DNA from: JAUASW01 sp036880965 | GTDB taxonomy: Bacteria; Pseudomonadota; Gammaproteobacteria; Burkholderiales; Burkholderiaceae_C | Assembly: GCF_036880965.1 (NCBI RefSeq) | Contig: NZ_JBAJMV010000001.1 | Coordinates: forward strand, 1,005,824 to 1,069,823 | Length of the DNA: 64,000 nt | Reading direction: 5' to 3' | Part shown: positions 41,585 through 52,100 of the stretch, piece by piece | Position numbering within the stretch: the stretch's first letter is position 1 | Layout: each line of letters opens with the position of its first letter | The notes under the pieces: generated by a model | The model's database searches: none | Seen by the model: only the letters and a program-made list of their open reading frames with translations | Told to the model about the DNA's origin: nothing | Program-made: the position numbers and the translations under genes

Positions 41585-44500
41585 TCAATCTCCGGTTGCT
41601 GCCGACGCGGCCGGCGCCGCCTCGGACTTGCGCCAGCGGCTCGGCCGCAGGAACCCGATCACGTCGTCCACATAGGTGAAGACCAGCGGAATCACCAGCA
41701 GACTCAGGAAGGTCGAGGTGATCAGGCCGCCGATCACGACGATGGCCATGGGCGATCGGAAGCTCGGGTCGACACCCAGGCCCAGGGCGATGGGCAGCAT
41801 GCCGGCGCCCATGGCGATGGTCGTCATCACGATGGGGCGAGCACGCTTGCGGCAGGCATCGACGATGGCCTCGAAGCGCGGCAGTCCGTGGTCGCGGCGC
41901 GCGATGATCACGTAGTCCACCAGCAGGATCGAGTTCTTGGTCGCGATGCCCATCAGCATGATCAGGCCGATCATTGACGGCATCGACAGCGCCGTCTGCG
42001 TCACGAACAAGGCCAGGAAGGCGCCCGGAATCGACAGCACCAGCGCCGCCAGAATCGTCACCGGCTGCACGAAGTCGTGGAACAGCAGCACCAGCACGAT
42101 GTAGATGCACAGCACGCCGGTCAGCATGGCCAGGCCGAAGCTGGCAAACAGCTCGCCCATGGCCTCGGCATCGCCGACAGTTGTCTGCATCACGCCGGGC
42201 GGCAGGTTCTTGATGCTGGGCAGGTGCGTGGCCTTCTGCTCCACCTCGCCCAGCGGCACGCCGTTCAACTCGATCTCGAAGTTGATGTTGCGCAGGCGGT
42301 CGTAGCGGTCGATCTGCGCGGGGCCGCTTTCCATCGTCAAGGTGGCGACCTGGCCCAGCGGCACCGGGCCACGGCTGCCCGGCACCGGCAGGCGGGCCAG
42401 CAGGTCCAGGTCGGCACGCGCTTCGGCTGGCAGGCGCACGACGATGGGCACCTGGCGCTGCGCCAGGTTCAGCTTGGGCAGCAGCTGGTCGTAGTCGCCG
42501 GCGGTGGCCACGCGCAGCGTGTCTGCAATTGCAGCGGCGCTCACGCCCAGGTCGGCAGCACGGGCGAAGTCGGGCCGCACCACCAGCTCGGGCCGGGTCA
42601 GGCTCGAGGTGGACGTGACCGCGCCGATGCCAGGAATGCCGCGCAACTCGCGCTCGACGATCTGCGCATGCTCGGCGAGCACGCGGCCATCTTCACCGGC
42701 GAGCACAAGCACGTACTTCTCGCTCGAGGCACCGAAGCCGACCTTGATGCGGGCGCCCGGAATCACGTCCAGCGCCTCGCGCAGCTGCGTTTCGATGGCC
42801 TGCTTGGACAAGCCCCGGCGCTCACCGCGCGGCGTCAGGTTCAGCGTCAAGGTGGACTTGCGCACCTCGGGGCCACCCGAAACCATGAACGGGTCGCTGC
42901 CCGCATTGCCGCCGCCAATGGCCGTGTAGATCAGGGTCACATGCTTGTTGGACTTGACGATCTCATGGGCCTGGCGCGTCAGTGCCTCGGTCTGCTTGAA
43001 GGTGGCACCTGGCGGCAAGGTCACCGTGACCTGCGTCTGGGAGAGGTCATCCGGCGGGATGAAGCCGGTGGGCAGGTAGCCGGCCAGCATCATCGAACCG
43101 ACGGTGAACACCACCGTGGCGATCAGCGTCTTGATGCGGTGCTTCAGGCACCAGCGGGCCCAGCCGGTGTAGATGATCAGCCAGCGCGGTTCGTCGTGGA
43201 TCTTTTTCGGCGCTTTCAGGATGTAGGCCGCCATCATCGGCGTGAGCATGCGCGCGACCACCAGCGAGAAAAACACGGCAATCGCCGCGGTCCAGCCGAA
43301 TTGCACGAAGAACTTGCCCGGCACACCGCCCATGAAGGCGGTGGGCAGGAACACGGCGATCAGCGTGAAGGTGGTGGCGATCACGGCCAGGCCGATTTCA
43401 TCCGCCGCTTCCATCGCCGCCTGGTAGGGCGTCTTGCCCATGGCCAGATGGCGCATGATGTTCTCGATCTCGACGATGGCATCGTCAACCAGCACGCCCA
43501 CGACCAGCGAGAGCGACAGGAGCGTCACTATGTTCACCGAGAAGCCCATCAGGTACATCAGGGCGAAGGTCGGCAGGATGGACAGCGGCAAGGCGGTGGC
43601 AGCCACGATGGTGGCGCGCCAGTCGCGCAGGAACAGCAGCACGACGACCACCGCCAGCGCCGCGCCCTCGTACAGGAGGATCATCGAGCCGTCGTAGTTC
43701 TCCTGCACCGGATCGACGAAGTTGAAAGCCTCATCGAACTGGATCTCGGGATGCGCCGTTCGCAGCTCGTCGATGGCCGCCTTCACACCATTGGCCACTT
43801 CGATTTCACCGGCGCCCTTGGTGCGCGTGATCTCGAAGCCGACCACCGGCTTCCCGTTCAGCCACGCAGCGGAGCGCTGCTCGGCCACGGTGTCGCTGAC
43901 CTTGGCGAGCTGGTCCAGGCGGACATGGCGGCCATCGCCGAGCGTGATGTCCATCGCCGCGAGTTCGCTGGCGTTCTGCACCGTGCCGATCGTGCGCACC
44001 GATTGCTCGGCACCGCCGATGTCGGCACGACCGCCCGAGGCTTCCTGCTGGATCTGGCGCAGCTGGCGCGACACATCGGCCGCGCTGGCGTTCAATGACA
44101 GCAGCTTGCCCGGATCGAGCTCGATGCGCACCTCGCGCGTGACACCGCCGACGCGACTCACCGCACCGACGCCACGCACCGCCAGCATGCGCTTGGCCAC
44201 CTGGTTGTCCACGAGCCACGAGAGCGCTTCGTCATCAAGCCGGTCAGACGCCACCGTGTAGGTGAGGATCGGAGCGCCGCTCAGGTTCATCTTCGAGATG
44301 ATCGGATCCTTCAGGTCGCCCGGCAGGTCGGAGCGGATGCGGGCGACCGCGTCGCGCACGTCGTCCAGCGCTTCCTGCGTGCGCTTCTCTAGGCGGAACT
44401 CGACCGTCACGATGGCGGCGCCGTCCTGCACCACCGTGTAGATGTGCTTGACGTCCTGCAGCGTGGCAACCTGGTTCTCAATCTTGCGGGCCACCTGCGA

Positions 44501-44683
44501 TTCCAGCTGGGCTGGCGAAGCGCCGGGCAGGCTCGCCGTGACGGTGATGGTCGGCAGGTCGATGTCCGGAAAGTTCTGGATCTTCATCGCCTTGAAGCCG
44601 AGCAGGCCGGCCAGGCTGAGCATGATGAAGAGCAGGATCGCCGGTATCGGATTCTTGATCGACCAGGAGGAGACATTGATCAT
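41585..44683 (-). CDS. RND efflux permease, HAE-1-like
   Basis: 1032-residue inner-membrane proton-driven transporter with 12 helices and two large periplasmic loops. The proton-relay aspartates are in VVGVLVDDAIVEIENI (TM4), and the start INVSSWSIKNPIPAILLFI and the repeat NLSGAPILTYTV are RND features. It would form a tripartite pump with the adaptor and outer-membrane channel encoded upstream. Drug versus other substrates cannot be told from the sequence. Confidence 0.95.
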   Translation of the reverse strand: MINVSSWSIKNPIPAILLFIMLSLAGLLGFKAMKIQNFPDIDLPTITVTASLPGASPAQLESQVARKIENQVATLQDVKHIYTVVQDGAAIVTVEFRLEKRTQEALDDVRDAVARIRSDLPGDLKDPIISKMNLSGAPILTYTVASDRLDDEALSWLVDNQVAKRMLAVRGVGAVSRVGGVTREVRIELDPGKLLSLNASAADVSRQLRQIQQEASGGRADIGGAEQSVRTIGTVQNASELAAMDITLGDGRHVRLDQLAKVSDTVAEQRSAAWLNGKPVVGFEITRTKGAGEIEVANGVKAAIDELRTAHPEIQFDEAFNFVDPVQENYDGSMILLYEGAALAVVVVLLFLRDWRATIVAATALPLSILPTFALMYLMGFSVNIVTLLSLSLVVGVLVDDAIVEIENIMRHLAMGKTPYQAAMEAADEIGLAVIATTFTLIAVFLPTAFMGGVPGKFFVQFGWTAAIAVFFSLVVARMLTPMMAAYILKAPKKIHDEPRWLIIYTGWARWCLKHRIKTLIATVVFTVGSMMLAGYLPTGFIPPDDLSQTQVTVTLPPGATFKQTEALTRQAHEIVKSNKHVTLIYTAIGGGNAGSDPFMVSGGPEVRKSTLTLNLTPRGERRGLSKQAIETQLREALDVIPGARIKVGFGASSEKYVLVLAGEDGRVLAEHAQIVERELRGIPGIGAVTSTSSLTRPELVVRPDFARAADLGVSAAAIADTLRVATAGDYDQLLPKLNLAQRQVPIVVRLPAEARADLDLLARLPVPGSRGPVPLGQVATLTMESGPAQIDRYDRLRNINFEIELNGVPLGEVEQKATHLPSIKNLPPGVMQTTVGDAEAMGELFASFGLAMLTGVLCIYIVLVLLFHDFVQPVTILAALVLSIPGAFLALFVTQTALSMPSMIGLIMLMGIATKNSILLVDYVIIARRDHGLPRFEAIVDACRKRARPIVMTTIAMGAGMLPIALGLGVDPSFRSPMAIVVIGGLITSTFLSLLVIPLVFTYVDDVIGFLRPSRWRKSEAAPAASAATGD

Positions 44684-44700
44684 GGGGAGGCTCCTGGCTT

Positions 44701-45837
44701 TCAGCGCTTGGTGGCGGCGGCCGGCGGGGTTGCGGCTTGCACCACGACCTTCAGCAGGTCTCCGTCGCTCAGGAAGCCAACACCGCTGGCCACGACCTTG
44801 GCATCAGCCGCCAGGCCGCTGGCCACCTCGACGCGCTCGCCGCTGCGGCGGCCGAGCTGCACCTTGGTCTGCTGCGCCTTCATGTCTGCGCCCACGCGAT
44901 AAACGTACGCAAAGCCATCACGCAACTGCACGGCCGTGGCCGGCAGGCTCAGGGCTCCGCTCTTGCCGAGCTGGAACTCGCCACGCGCAAAGCTGCCGGC
45001 ACGCAGGCTCTTGTCGGCCGGCAGGTCCACATAGGCCAGGCCCATGCGGGTTTGCGGGTCGATGGACGGCGCCAGCATGCGCAGCTTGCCGTTCAAGGTG
45101 CCCGAGGGCGTTTGCAGCTGCACCGTCATGCCGGTTTGCAGACGCACCAGATCGGCGGCAGGCACTTCGGCACGCCATTCCAGGCGCCCCTTGCGGATCA
45201 GGCGGAACAGCTCCTGGCCGGGCTGGGCCACGGCGCCCAGCGCGGTATTGCGGGCCGAGATCAGGCCGTCGTCCGGCGCGGTGATGTGGGTCTGGGCCAG
45301 GCGCAGCTCATCCGCCTTCACCCGGGCTTCAGCAGCGGCGACGCGAGCTTGCGCGGTCGCTGCGGCACTGAGGTATTGCTCGTGCTGCTGTGCGCTCAGG
45401 GCGCCACTGCCACCGTCCTTCAGTTCGCGGGCGCGGGCTGCATCGGCCGTTGCCACGGCAGCCAGGGCCTTGACCTCGGCCAGCGCGGCGCGGCTTTGCG
45501 CCAGCTCGGCATTGATGGTGTCGCTGTTCAGGCGCGCCAGCAACTGGCCGCGCCTGACCGAGTCGCCCACATTGACCAGCACATCGGCCAGGCGCAGGCC
45601 CGCCAGCTCGGCACCGATCTGCGCCTCCTGCCAGGCGGCCACGCTGCCATTGGCGGCGAGCGTCTGCGACCAGTCGCTGCGCTCGGGCGAAATCAGGCTG
45701 ACGGTCAATGCCGGGCGGGACTTGGCGGCCGAGGCAGCAGGCGCAGCCTTGGCCGGTGCATCGGCTGCATTGGCCACGGAAATCATCAGGCTCGACACGG
45801 CGAGCAGGACCGGGGTGAGGGAAAGCTTGTTCATCAT
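44701..45837 (-). CDS. RND efflux periplasmic adaptor (membrane fusion protein)
   Basis: 378-residue adaptor with a signal peptide (cleavage near SVANA). Order: a lipoyl half (VAAWQEAQIGAELAGLRLADVLVNVGDSVRRGQLLARL), an alpha-hairpin (about 105-165), the second lipoyl half with ITAPDDGLISAR, a beta barrel, and a membrane-proximal domain. No lipobox is seen. It is 17 bases upstream of the permease gene and 24 bases downstream of the channel gene. Confidence 0.95.
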   Translation of the reverse strand: MMNKLSLTPVLLAVSSLMISVANAADAPAKAAPAASAAKSRPALTVSLISPERSDWSQTLAANGSVAAWQEAQIGAELAGLRLADVLVNVGDSVRRGQLLARLNSDTINAELAQSRAALAEVKALAAVATADAARARELKDGGSGALSAQQHEQYLSAAATAQARVAAAEARVKADELRLAQTHITAPDDGLISARNTALGAVAQPGQELFRLIRKGRLEWRAEVPAADLVRLQTGMTVQLQTPSGTLNGKLRMLAPSIDPQTRMGLAYVDLPADKSLRAGSFARGEFQLGKSGALSLPATAVQLRDGFAYVYRVGADMKAQQTKVQLGRRSGERVEVASGLAADAKVVASGVGFLSDGDLLKVVVQAATPPAAATKR

Positions 45838-45861
45838 GATCTTGATTCGTTGTGTTCTGCT

Positions 45862-47259
45862 TCAGCGCGCATTGGCTGCGTCAGTGGCGGCATTCCAGCC
45901 ACCACCGGCGGCCTTGTAGAGGGCGATCCAGGCGCCGATGCGCTCACGCTGCAACTGCACCTCGGCCGACTGAGCGGCCAGGGCCAGGCGGCGCGCCTCC
46001 TCCAGCTCGGCCACACTGGCCAGGCCGCTGCGCCAGCGCTGTTCGGTGGCGGCAAAAGCGGCGGCGTAGTTCTGGGCGCTACTGCGCGCATGGCTTTCGC
46101 GGGCCAGGTTGGCTTCCAGCCGCACCAGGCCTTCTTCGACCTCACGCACCGCATTCAGCACGGCAGCGCGGTAGCCGGCCTGGGCAAGGTCGAAGCCCGC
46201 CTTGGCTGCCTCGGCCTGGGACTTGCGTGCGCCACCGTCAAACAGCGGCAGGCTCAGCGCCGGGCCGATGGACCAGCCGTTGCCCTCGCTGCTGCCGCCG
46301 CCAACGCGCAGCTCGCCACGCGAGATCGAACCGCTCAGTGTGAGTTGCGGATAGCGCGCGGCTTGCGCTGCGCCTGCCTCGGCCCAAGCCGCACGCAATT
46401 GCGCGGCGGCAGCAGCCAGATCGGGGCGCTGGCTCAGTGTCTGCGCCGGCACGGCGTTCAGCGCAAAGCGGCCCGGTTCCGGCAGCTTCGCCTGCCTTTC
46501 GGCCAGGCGGGCTCGCAAGGCCGCCTCATCGCCCAGGCCCAGCGCCACCAGTTGCTTGACCAGGACCTGGCATTCGGCCTGCTGGGCCAGCCGGCGATTC
46601 TGTCCATCGGAGGCTGCTGCCTGCAGCAAGGCGTTGTTGCCGGGCGCTTCAAAGCCCACGCGCAAACGCTCGGCAGACAGGCTCGCCAGCTTGGCCGTTG
46701 CATCGGCATCCTGACCAGCGATGCGCTCCTGCAACTCGCACGCACGCAAGCCGAGATAGCTTTGCGCCACCTCGGCGGCCAGGCTGATGCGCACGCCCGC
46801 GGCGTCAAAGCCGCTGGCCTCGGCGCGAGCCTCCTGCGCCGCATCCTGCTGGCGGGCGCGAGCGAACAGATCGATTTCCCAGCGTGCATCGAGCCCCGCG
46901 AGGTTCAGGGTCTGCAAGGACTGGCCGGCCGGTGGCAGCGGCTTGCTGCGTTGGCTGGAGATCGCTGCGTTGACCTGCGGCGCACCGCCCCAGGCTCCCG
47001 CCAGCGCGCGCGCCTGCGCCAGACGTGCCAGCGCCTGCTGCACGCCGGGGTTGGCGGCCTGCGCCTCGCCAATCAGTTCGGCCAGCAGCGGGTCGTCAAA
47101 GCGCTTCCACCAGTCGGCGCCGGCCACTGGCTCGCCGCTCTTGGGCAGGCTTGCCTGCCAGTTCGCCGGCGTGGCCGCTGGCGGCGCCGGCTGCGGGCCT
47201 GCACAGGCGGCCAGCGTGAGCGCCGCAACAGCCGTCGCACTGCTTGTCATCCACTTCAT
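45862..47259 (-). CDS. RND efflux outer-membrane channel, NodT/TolC type lipoprotein
   Basis: 465-residue outer-membrane factor with a lipoprotein signal ending in LTLAACAG, lipidated at Cys19. Two repeated helical regions include DPLLAELIGEAQAANPGVQQA and LSQRPDLAAAAAQLRAAWAEA, typical of NodT-family factors. ATG 47259 has a GGAAGGAAG ribosome site and is two bases after the tetR stop. It is the first structural gene of the pump operon. Confidence 0.94.
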   Translation of the reverse strand: MKWMTSSATAVAALTLAACAGPQPAPPAATPANWQASLPKSGEPVAGADWWKRFDDPLLAELIGEAQAANPGVQQALARLAQARALAGAWGGAPQVNAAISSQRSKPLPPAGQSLQTLNLAGLDARWEIDLFARARQQDAAQEARAEASGFDAAGVRISLAAEVAQSYLGLRACELQERIAGQDADATAKLASLSAERLRVGFEAPGNNALLQAAASDGQNRRLAQQAECQVLVKQLVALGLGDEAALRARLAERQAKLPEPGRFALNAVPAQTLSQRPDLAAAAAQLRAAWAEAGAAQAARYPQLTLSGSISRGELRVGGGSSEGNGWSIGPALSLPLFDGGARKSQAEAAKAGFDLAQAGYRAAVLNAVREVEEGLVRLEANLARESHARSSAQNYAAAFAATEQRWRSGLASVAELEEARRLALAAQSAEVQLQRERIGAWIALYKAAGGGWNAATDAANAR

Positions 47260-47261
47260 CG

Positions 47262-47921
47262 TCACTTCCTTCCTCCCTGCTTCGTTCTCAGGCTTCGTTC
47301 GCAATCAATCAGGGCCAGGCCATAGCCGACCAGGCGACCCAGCACCCGTTCATACGCGCCCCGCCCCTTCAAAAGCGCGGGCGCCAAGGCTTCCATGTGT
47401 TCGGCCGACATCCAGTAGTCATAGACCAGGGCCATGAGGGCGAACACCAGTTGATGGATCTGCTCATCGACCTTGGGCGCGCCGACACGCCGGGCCAGCA
47501 TCTGGGCCAGCGCCTGGTGCTGGGGCACGATGTATTGCGAGCAGGCTTCATCGAAAGAGGCCGTGGCCTCGCCGCTCATTTCGCGGCCATAGATGCGCAT
47601 CAGCTCGGCGAGCCCGGCGTCGTCGCTGATCAGCGGCGCCAGAAAGGCCTCGTAGTAGCTGTGCAGCCACTCGTCGAGCGGCGTGTCGTCGTCGGCCTGC
47701 GGCAGGCTGGCCATCAGCTCGGCCAGGGGCTGCACGAGGACCTCGCGGTACAGGCCGGCCTTGTCGCCGAAGTAGTAGGAGATCAGGCCGATATTGGCTT
47801 GAGCGGCCTGGCAGATCTCGCGGGTGCTGGCCTTGGCGAAACCCTTGGCCGCAAAGGCGCGGCGCGCCTCGATCAGGAGGCGCTGGCGGGTATCGACAGC
47901 AAGCTGGGCAGGTGATGGCAT
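47262..47921 (-). CDS. TetR family regulator of the efflux operon
   Basis: 219-residue repressor. The helix-turn-helix is in the first 50 residues (ARRAFAAKGFAKASTREICQAAQANIGLISYYFGDKAGLY), followed by a CerR-like (DUF1956-type) ligand domain with LMRIYGREMSGEA. It is the first gene of the transcript tetR-channel-adaptor-permease-hydrolase. A perfect 20-bp palindrome 19 bases upstream of its start is the likely operator, so it should repress itself and the pump until it binds a ligand. Confidence 0.94.
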   Translation of the reverse strand: MPSPAQLAVDTRQRLLIEARRAFAAKGFAKASTREICQAAQANIGLISYYFGDKAGLYREVLVQPLAELMASLPQADDDTPLDEWLHSYYEAFLAPLISDDAGLAELMRIYGREMSGEATASFDEACSQYIVPQHQALAQMLARRVGAPKVDEQIHQLVFALMALVYDYWMSAEHMEALAPALLKGRGAYERVLGRLVGYGLALIDCERSLRTKQGGRK

Positions 47922-47939
47922 CCGGCCATCATAGCCAAA

Positions 47940-47959
47940 TTAATCAATCGATTGATTAA
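47940..47959. promoter_or_regulatory. 20-bp perfect palindrome, probable TetR operator
   Basis: TTAATCAATC at 47940-47949 is followed directly by its reverse complement (47950-47959), so the 20 bases are fully self-complementary. A TATGAT (-10-like, minus strand, 47933-47928) lies between it and the tetR start, so a bound repressor would block the promoter. Confidence 0.8.
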
Positions 47960-48015
47960 ACCCCGATGAAGGGCGGGTGAATGCCGCGCGAAGACCGCGC
48001 TTCAGCCCACCCCGC

Positions 48016-49053
48016 TCAGAAGAGCTCGACGGCGTTCACCGCTGCCACTTCCTTGAACTGGCCATCGGCCACCAGGCGTGCATAGCTGCGCACCTGGTTG
48101 CGGCCATTGCCCTTGGCGTTGTAGACCGCGCGGTCGGCCCGCTCGAAAGCACCGGCCGGGGAGTCCCCGGCGCGCACCTCGGTGAAACCGACACTGACCG
48201 TGATCTGCCCCACCTGAGGGAAGGAAAACTGCGCCGCGTTGTGGCGCAGGCGCTCGAAGGCATGCTCGGCATCAAGCTCGCTGTCGCAGCGCATCAGCAC
48301 CACGAATTCCTCGCCACCGAAGCGGTAGAGCAGGTCATGGAAGCGGAAGCTGTTGCGCATCAGGCGCGAGAGGAGCAGCAGCACTTCATCGCCGATCAGG
48401 TGACCGTAGCCATCGTTGACCTTCTTGAAGTGGTCGATGTCTATCACGCCAAGCCAGTAGCTGGGTAAAGCGCCTGCATGGCGCCGGTCGTCTTCTGCGT
48501 GCAGCTTCTCGGTACCGCCGGGCAGCTCGCTGACCGCCTTCAGGAAGCTCTCGTCGAAGGTCTTGCGGTTCAGGAGTCCGGTCAGCGTGTCGCGTTCGCT
48601 GTAGTCGAGCAGGCCCTGGAAGTTGTGATAGATCCGCAGGATGCTGGCCACGGTGCGCTGCTCGTTGCTCTTGAGCGGCGCCAGCGTTTCGACTTCCATC
48701 ACACCGAGCACTTCGCGCTCGGTGGAAAGCGGGAACAGGGTCAGCCAATGGTCGCCCCTGCGGGTCTGCAGGATGCCGCGATGCGTCATGCACTCCAGAC
48801 GCAGGGGTTCGTCGGCCGCCAGCGGCAGGCTTTCAGGCGATGCCCAGAGCGAATCGGCGCTCGCGACGATGTCGTTGGCGCGCAGCCGGGCACGCGTCAG
48901 CCAGCGCTCCTGGCCGGGCTCGCCGACGCAGCGGTAGATGGCCGCGGACAGCGGCTCGAGCAGGTCGCGCAATGCCGAGACCAGGGTGACGTCCATCACG
49001 TCCCGGTCACGGAACCGAGTCATCTCGGCCAGATGGTCTACAACTTCGGACAT
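48016..49053 (-). CDS. Diguanylate cyclase with N-terminal GAF-like domain
   Basis: 345-residue cytoplasmic c-di-GMP synthase. A GAF-like region (about 20-165) leads to a GGDEF domain with active site GGEEF (residues 246-250) and an intact product-inhibition I-site RFHD (237-240), five residues ahead. DTLTGLLNRKTF opens the domain. It lies 145 bases downstream of the chpA stop on the same strand, which suggests a link with pilus-based behaviour. ATG 49053 is chosen since the longer frame adds a low-complexity stretch. Confidence 0.93.
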   Translation of the reverse strand: MSEVVDHLAEMTRFRDRDVMDVTLVSALRDLLEPLSAAIYRCVGEPGQERWLTRARLRANDIVASADSLWASPESLPLAADEPLRLECMTHRGILQTRRGDHWLTLFPLSTEREVLGVMEVETLAPLKSNEQRTVASILRIYHNFQGLLDYSERDTLTGLLNRKTFDESFLKAVSELPGGTEKLHAEDDRRHAGALPSYWLGVIDIDHFKKVNDGYGHLIGDEVLLLLSRLMRNSFRFHDLLYRFGGEEFVVLMRCDSELDAEHAFERLRHNAAQFSFPQVGQITVSVGFTEVRAGDSPAGAFERADRAVYNAKGNGRNQVRSYARLVADGQFKEVAAVNAVELF

Positions 49054-49150
49054 GGCTTTGGCTATGGTTCCCGTCAGGGGGACCCTGGGCCTTCCTCCCT
49101 GGGCTGAATCTGCTCGTGTTGCAGGTGCTGCTGCTCTTGTCGGCACAGTC

Positions 49151-49189
49151 CCGCGCCGCAAGGCGCGGCGGCCCGCGAGGGGCCGCCGC
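49151..49189 (-). other. Tandem GC-rich hairpins after chpA
   Basis: CCGCGCC-GCAA-GGCGCGG (49151-49168) overlaps GCGGCGGCCC/GGGCCGCCGC (49165-49174 with 49180-49189), ten bases past the chpA stop. The two stems compete for 49165-49168. No U tract; could be a terminator or attenuator before the diguanylate cyclase gene. Confidence 0.4.
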
Positions 49190-49198
49190 TTTGAACAA

Positions 49199-52100
49199 TC
49201 AGGCAGTGTACTTGCCGATCAACTCCAGCAGTTGCTCTTCGTCATAGGGCTTGCCCAGGTAATGATCGACGCCCAGCTCATGCGCATAGTCGCGATGCTT
49301 CTGGGCAATCCGCGAGGTGATCATGATCACCGGCAGCTGGGCCAGTCGAGCGTCGCCGCGCAGGTTGCGCACCAGGTCGAAGCCGTCCATGCGGGGCATT
49401 TCGATGTCGGAGAGCACCACGCTCGGCAACTCGTCGCCGCCCAGCTTCTCCAGTGCTTCCAGGCCATCCTTGGCCAGCTCGACACGGAATCCTTCGCGCT
49501 CCAGCAGGCGCTGGGTGACGCGACGCACGGTCAGCGAATCGTCGACCACCAGCACCAGCGGTGCCAGCTTCTCGACCACGGCCGCTGCCGGCGCGGCCAG
49601 CTCGGGCAGCGCGCGGGCCTGCGCCATGGCGGCGGCACCGAAGCGGTTGGCCAGGGCGACCGGGTTGTAGATCAGCGCTACCTCGCCCGATGCCAGCAGG
49701 CTGATGCCAGCCAGGCCCGGCACGCTGCGCAACTGCGGGCCGAGGTTCTTGATCACCACTTCCTGCTTGCCCAGCACTTCGTCGACATGCAATGCCAGCC
49801 GCTGGTGAGCGCTGTGCACCACCACCACCGAGGCATGCTTGCCATGCAGGTGGCCGCGGGCACCCTGGCCCATCAGGCCGCCCAGCCAGTACATCGGCAG
49901 GTGCTCGCCGCCAATCTCGATCTGGCCGCTGGCGTAGGCCTGTTCGACCTTGTCCAGCTCGACCCGGCGCAGGCCTTCCATCAGCACGGCCGGCACGGCC
50001 ACCGTGTCTTCGCCATGGCGCAGGAGCACGATCTGGCTGACCGCCGTGGTCAGCGGCAAGCGCACATCGAAATGCGCGCCCTGCCCCGGCGTGGACTGGA
50101 TGTCCACATAGCCGCCCAGGGTGTTCACTTCAGAGCGCACCACATCCATGCCGATGCCGCGGCCCGACAGCTCGGTGACGGTGGCAGCGGTGGAGAAGCC
50201 CGGCGCGAAGATCAGGTCCATCAACTCCGGCTCGCTGATGGCGTGGCCCGGCTGGATCAGCCCCAGCTGCGTACCGCGTTCGCGGATGCGCTCCAGGTTG
50301 AGGCCGGCGCCATCGTCGCCGAAGTCGATCAGGATCTCATTGCCTTCCTGGCGCAGCGCCACGCGCAGCGTGCCGGTCGCGTCCTTGCCCTTGGCAGCAC
50401 GCACCTCGGGTGCCTCGATGCCGTGGCTGACGCTGTTGCGCAGCAAGTGCTCGAAGGGGCCGATCATGCGTTCCAGCACCGAGCGATCCAGCTCGATGTG
50501 GCCGCCGACGATCTCCAGCCGCGCCTGCTTGTTGGCATCGCGCGCGGCCTGGCGCACCACGCGGTGCATCCGTTCGGCCAGGCTGTCGAACTCGACAAGG
50601 CGGGTGCGCAGCAAATCGTCCTGCAGCTCACGCGTGAGTCGCGACTGACCGGCCAACTCGTCTTCGCCCAACTGCACGTTCTTCTGCAGGCTGCGCTGGA
50701 CCGTGGCCACGTCGTTGACGGCCTCGGCCATCATGCGGGTCAGTTCCTGGAAGCGGGTGTAGCGGTCGAACTCGAGCGGGTCGAAATCGCGGCCGGCCAT
50801 TCGGGCCGCCTCCTGGCGCGAGTCGATCTGCGCCTCGGCCTGCACTTCCAGTTCGCGCAGTCGTCCGCGCAGCCGCTCCAGGTTGTCTTCCAGGTCGAGC
50901 AGGCCGCTCTTCATCTGCGACAGCTCGGACTCCAGGCGCGCGCGGCGGATGCCGACCTCGCCTGCCTGAGCAGCCATGCGCTCGAGCAGATTGCCACGCA
51001 CCCGCACCAGGGCCTGAGCCTGCGAAACGCCTTCCAGCGTCGGCTCGGTTTCCTCGACCGACAGGCTGCCCCAGTCGATCTGGGCGGCGGGCGCTGCTAC
51101 CGGTTGCACGGACGTCTCGCCGGTCGCTTCGGCGGTCGCTTCGGCCGTTTCCGCTTCCGGCGGCGGTGCGACGGCATCGATCGCCTCGACCGCCTCGACC
51201 GCCTCGACTTCCGGCTCCGGGATCGGAGCAGCCACCGGTGCCGTGACGACGGGTGCGAAGACCGGTGCAGCAACAGGAGCGACGACAGGAACAACAGAGG
51301 GCACCGGCGCAGCCAGGCGAGCCAGCAACTGCTCGAAGCCATGCTCCAGCGCGTCGCCGCGATGTTGCAGCTCCTGCACATCGGCGGCCTTCACATCACC
51401 GCGTGAAAGCAGGGCCTCGACCGCCGATTCCATCAAGTGGGCCTGCTCGCCCAACTGCATCGCGCCACAAAGGCGGGCGCCGCCCTTGAAGGTGTGCAGC
51501 GCGCGCATCGTGGCGCCGGCACGGGCCGTATCACCAGGATGATTCACCCAGTCGCGCATGCCCGCATGCAGCTGGCTCAGGAGGTCGGCCGCCTCTTCCT
51601 CGAAGATCGGGAACAGCTCGCCATCGATCTGGTCGGCCTCGCCCAGGGGGAAGGCCTCGACTGCCGGCAGAGGATCGGGGCTGGCCAGCACATTGGCCGG
51701 CGGTGCCGGGACGGACACCTGCATGGCGCCCGGCTCGTCCTCATCGTCGAGCATGTCCTCGGTTGCAACGCTTTCACGCGCATCCTCGGGCTGGTAGTCA
51801 TTCAGGGCCAGCAGGAGCTCGGCATCGGCCGGCTTCAGGAAACCGGCGGCGAACTGGTGCAGCAGGCGTCGGATTTCCTCGGCACTGCGCACGAAGACGC
51901 TCGCAACCGGCATCTCGACCTTGCTCGCATGCTGGGCACGGCCCAAGGCATGCTCCAGGGCACGGGCCAGCTGCGACAGATCTTCGTAGCCGACCGTCGC
52001 CGCATTGCCGGCCAGCGAATGGGCCAGGGCCTCGTTGGAGGGCGGCGGCACGCCGTCAAGCGCCAGCGCCCACTCGGCCAGGTCGTTGGACAGGCGGCGC

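Noticed and set aside
44737..47325. 862-codon plus-strand frame opposite the efflux genes
   Set aside because: Spans two real antisense genes and their gap, which a genuine gene would hardly do; composition is that of a shadow.
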